64,000 nt of DNA, taken from positions 2,542,001 to 2,606,000 of the forward strand of contig CM075348.1 of assembly GCA_037693485.1 (NCBI GenBank). The letters run 5' to 3'. The DNA comes from Kitagawia praeruptora. Lineage: Eukaryota > Streptophyta > Magnoliopsida > Apiales > Apiaceae. The first letter of the stretch is position 1. Each line of letters begins with the position of its first letter. The translations under genes and the position numbers were made by a program. The notes under the pieces are model-generated. The model searched no databases. It was not told where the DNA came from and saw only the letters and a list, made by a program, of their open reading frames with translations. This document shows, piece by piece, positions 60,193 through 64,000 of this stretch.

Positions 60193-63100
60193 GTGCGATG
60201 CACAGATTTCTTTTAATATTATATGATTTTTTTATTAATTTGAAATAATTTTTTTTGAAATATGAATTTTGGAGGCTTAAATTTTTAAATGAGTTGATTT
60301 GATAATAATTATATAAATGTAATCCGTGATATTTCTATGAATGGAGGGATTTTACTTAGAAAATTTTGAAAATATGATAGATTTTAGTTGAAAAAGGTAA
60401 TTAGTTAATTATAAGTAATTATAAAATTATTATCTAATTTTATTAAATAGAATGCCCGTGATTTAATTTTAAAAAAAGAGGTTTTAGTTAGAAAAAAATT
60501 AAAAAAGAAACATGTTTTAGATGAAAAAGGTAATTGATTAGTTTATAGTAATTATAATTCAATTATGTTATTTTACTTAATAAAATTGCTCGTAATGTTT
60601 TTAGAAAAGGAGAATTAATGTTGTTCGTGATATTTTTAGAAAAAGATGGCTTTTAGTTAGAAAATATAGAAACGATGATACGTTTTAGCTGAAAAAGTTA
60701 ATTGGTTAATTAATAATATTATAATATTGTTATTTTATTTTATTAAATAGAACCGCCCTTGATCTAATTGGAAAAATAGAGATTTTAGTTAGAGAAAATA
60801 AAAAAGTTAATGTGAAAATTTAAAAAGTGACATGTTTTAGGTGAACAATGTATTTGATTTGTTTATATTAATTATAATTTAATTCATGCTATTCTACTAT
60901 TGCTCGTATTGTCTTTAGAAGTGAAGAATTAATGTTGCCCGAGATATTTCTAGAAAAAAGGAATTTTAATTATGAAATATAGAAAATATGATACGTTTTA
61001 GCAGAATTAGAAAAAATAGAAAAGATGATATGTTTTAGCTAATAAGGTAATTTGTTAATTATTACTATCATATTATTATTATTATTTTATTTTTATTAAA
61101 TAGAAACGTCCGTGATATAATTGGAAAAAGAGAGGTTTTAGTAAGAGAAAAGAAAAAGGTAATGTGTTTTGGTTGAAAAAGGTAAGAGTCCATGTTATAA
61201 TTGGAAAAGGAGAGATTTTAGTTAGAAAAAAGAGAAAAGATTAAGTGTTTTGGCTGAAAAAGGTAATTGATTAGTAAGTAATTATAATATAATTATGTTA
61301 TTTTATTAAACAAATTTGCTCGTAGTGTTTTAAAAAAAGGTGAAATTTTAGTTAGAAAAAATGTAAAAGATATTGTATTTTACCTAAAAAGGAAATTATT
61401 TAGTTATTGAAAAATAGAAAAGGTAATATGTTTAACGTGAAAAAGAAAATTGATTAATAAATGAGAAATTTTAGTTAGATAAAATATAAAAGATATTGTA
61501 TTTTACCTAAAAAAGGAAATTATTTAGTTATTGGAAAATGGAAAAGATAATATGTTTAACCTGAAAAAGGAAATTGATTAGTTAGTAGGATGTATTTTAT
61601 CTGTAATTGAGTAAGGATAATTAAGTAAAATCAACAGGTTACCGACCAACCGACCAACCAAACTTTTAATGAATTTTGGAGGCTTAAATTTTTAAATGAG
61701 TTGATTTGATAATAATTATATAAATGTAATCCGTGATATTTCTATGAATGGAGGGATTTTACTTAGAAAATTTTGAAAATATGATAAATTTTAGTTGAAA
61801 AAGGTAATTAGTTAATTATAAGTAATTATAAAATTATTATCTAATTTTATTAAATAGAATGCCCGTGATTTAATTTTAAAAAAAGAGGTTTTAGTTAGAA
61901 AAAAATTAAAAAAGAAACATGTTTTAGATGAAAAAGGTAATTGATTAGTTTATAGTAATTATAATTCAATTATGTTATTTTACTTAATAAAATTGCTCGT
62001 AATGTTTTTAGAAAAGGAGAATTAATGTTGTTCGTGATATTTTTAGAAAAAGATGGCTTTTAGTTAGAAAATATAGAAACGATGATACGTTTTAGCTGAA
62101 AAAGTTAATTGGTTAATTAATAATATTATAATATTGTTATTTTATTTTATTAAATAGAACCGCCCTTGATCTAATTGGAAAAATAGAGATTTTAGTTAGA
62201 GAAAATAAAAAAGTTAATGTGAAAATTTAAAAAGTGACATGTTTTATGTGAACAATGTATTTGATTTGTTTATATTAATTATAATTTAATTCATGCTATT
62301 CTACTAATTTCAATTGCTCGTATTGTCTTTAGAAGTGAAGAATTAATGTTGTCCGAGATATTTCTAGAAAAAAGGAATTTTAATTATGAAATATAGAAAA
62401 TATGATACGTTTTAGCAGAATTAGAAAAAATAGAATAGATTATATGTTTTAGCTAATAAGGTAATCTGTTAATTATTACTATCATATTATTATTATTATT
62501 TTATTTTTATTAAATAGAAACGCCCGTGATATAATTGGAAAAAGAGAGGTTTTAGTAAGAGAAAAGAAAAAGGTAACATGTTTTGGTCGAAAAAGGTAAG
62601 AGTCCATGTTATAATTGGAAAAAGAGAGATTTTAGTTAGAAAAAAGAGAAAAGATTAAGTGTTTTGGCTGAAAAAGGTAATTGATTAGTAAGTAATTATA
62701 ATATAATTATGTTATTTTATTAAACAAATTTGCTCGTAGTTTTTTAAAAAAAGGTGAAATTTTAGTTAGAAAAAATGTAAAAGATATTGTATTTTACTTA
62801 AAAAGGAAATTATTTAGTTATTGAAAAATAGAAAAGGTAATATGTTTAACGTGAAAAAGGAAATTGATTAATAAATGAGAAATTTTAGTTAGATAAAATA
62901 TAAAAGATATTGTATTTTACCTAAAAAAGGAAATTATTTAGTTATTGGAAAATGGAAAAGATAATATGTTTAACCTGAAAAAGGAAATTGATTAGTTAGT
63001 AGGATGTATTTTATCTTTAATTGAGTAAGGGTAAATAAGTAAAATCAACAGGTTACCGACCAACCGACCAACCAAACTTTTAATGAATTTTGGAGGCTTA

Positions 63101-64000
63101 AATTTTTAAATGAGTTGATTTGATAATAATTATATAAATGTAATCCGTGATATTTCTATGAATGGAGGGATTTTACTTAGAAAATTTTGAAAATATGATA
63201 GATTTTAGTTGAAAAAGGTAATTAGTTAATTATAAGTAATTATAAAATTATTATCTAATTTTATTAAATAGAATGCCCGTGATTTAATTTAAAAAAAAGA
63301 GGTTTTAGTTAGAAAAAAATTAAAAAAGAAACATGTTTTAGATGAAAAAGGTAATTGATTAGTTTATAGTAATTATAATTCAATTATGTTATTTTACTTA
63401 ATAAAATTCCTCGTAATGTTTTTAGAAAAGGAGAATTAATGTTGTTCGTGATATTTTTAGAAAAAGATGGCTTTTAGTTAGAAAATATAGAAACGATGAT
63501 ACGTTTTAGCTGAAAAAGTTAATTGGTTAATTAATAATATTATAATATTGTTATTTTATTTTATTAAATAGAACCGCCCTTGATCTAATTGGAAAAATAG
63601 AGATTTTAGTTAGAGAAAATAAAAAAGTTAATGTGAAAATTTAAAAAGTGACATGTTTTAGGTGAACAATGTATTTGATTTGTTTATATTAATTATAATT
63701 TAATTTATGATATTCTACTAATTTCAATTGCTCGTATTGTCTTTAGAAGTGAAGAATTAATGTTGTCCGAGATATTTCTAGAAAAAAGGAATTTTAATTA
63801 TGAAATATAGAAAATATGATACGTTTTAGCAGAATTAGAAAGAATAGAATAGATGATATGTTTTAGCTAATAAGGTAATCTGTTAATTATTACTATCATA
63901 TTATTATTATTATTATTTTATTTTTATTAAATAGAAACGCCCGTGATATAATTGGAAAAAGAGAGGTTTTAGTAAGAGAAAAGAAAAAGGTAACGTGTTT
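60191..64000 (-). mobile_element. Helitron with at least three tandem 1.4-kb units, runs off the window
   Basis: Same family as 50575-53524 and same orientation. It enters at ACGTGCGATGCAC, that is inside the 3' hairpin, and lacks the terminal CTAG and AT spacer. Tandem units start at 60264, 61671 and 63084 (lengths 1407, 1413 and at least 917). Each junction repeats AATGAATTTTGGAGGCTTAA. No coding sequence. The AC at 60191-60192 is shared by both partners of the junction. Confidence 0.85.

Noticed and set aside
60264..64000. Regular repeats that might suggest a CRISPR array or centromeric satellite
   Set aside because: Units are about 1.4 kb, contiguous and flanked by Helitron ends. There are no short repeats with unique spacers.

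Overview
The window is nuclear DNA from a flowering plant, probably a eudicot. It is very AT-rich, its genes carry GT-AG introns, and it holds a typical plant mix of hAT, CACTA, MULE, Helitron, LTR and LINE-like remnants. I cannot name the species from sequence alone.

Three host genes form the core. A 23-exon KIN-7 kinesin (+, 8835-26128) is intact except for a one-base discrepancy at the exon 1/2 junction. A single-exon F-box gene (-, 27157-28743) is convergent with it and has an unusual N-terminal array of Lys/Arg-rich repeats. A divergent, multi-exon subtilisin-like protease (+, 30260-33088) is divergent from the F-box gene across about 1.5 kb. No rRNA, tRNA or CRISPR was seen.

Everything else is mostly transposons. 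1-1588 is the right end of a CACTA-type element carrying exon debris of thymidylate kinase and an RNP1-like exon. 2486-5633 is a complete hAT element (8-bp target duplication, 12-bp inverted repeats) with a dead transposase, inserted in an F-box gene fragment. 6850-8505 is the 3' part of a second hAT. Kinesin intron 2 carries a 953-bp MULE nested in Helitron debris. 33.2-46.2 kb is a nest of Helitrons, hAT MITEs, two solo LTRs (one 4.4 kb) and MULE-family repeats. 46.4-49.0 kb holds CACTA-type ends and a broken acidic ORF set. 50.6-53.5 kb is a Helitron containing a tandem 1.4-kb duplication. 55.5-60.2 kb is the left part of another CACTA-type element with captured PEP carboxykinase and thymidylate kinase exons, cut by a further Helitron that runs off the window end with at least three 1.4-kb tandem units.

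The most unusual signals are: the chimeric, gene-capturing CACTA element present as two complementary halves that share 126 identical bases; Helitrons that repeatedly amplify the DNA just inside their 5' end; the Lys/Arg repeat array fused in front of an F-box; and a subtilase that keeps its catalytic residues but has no visible signal peptide or prodomain.
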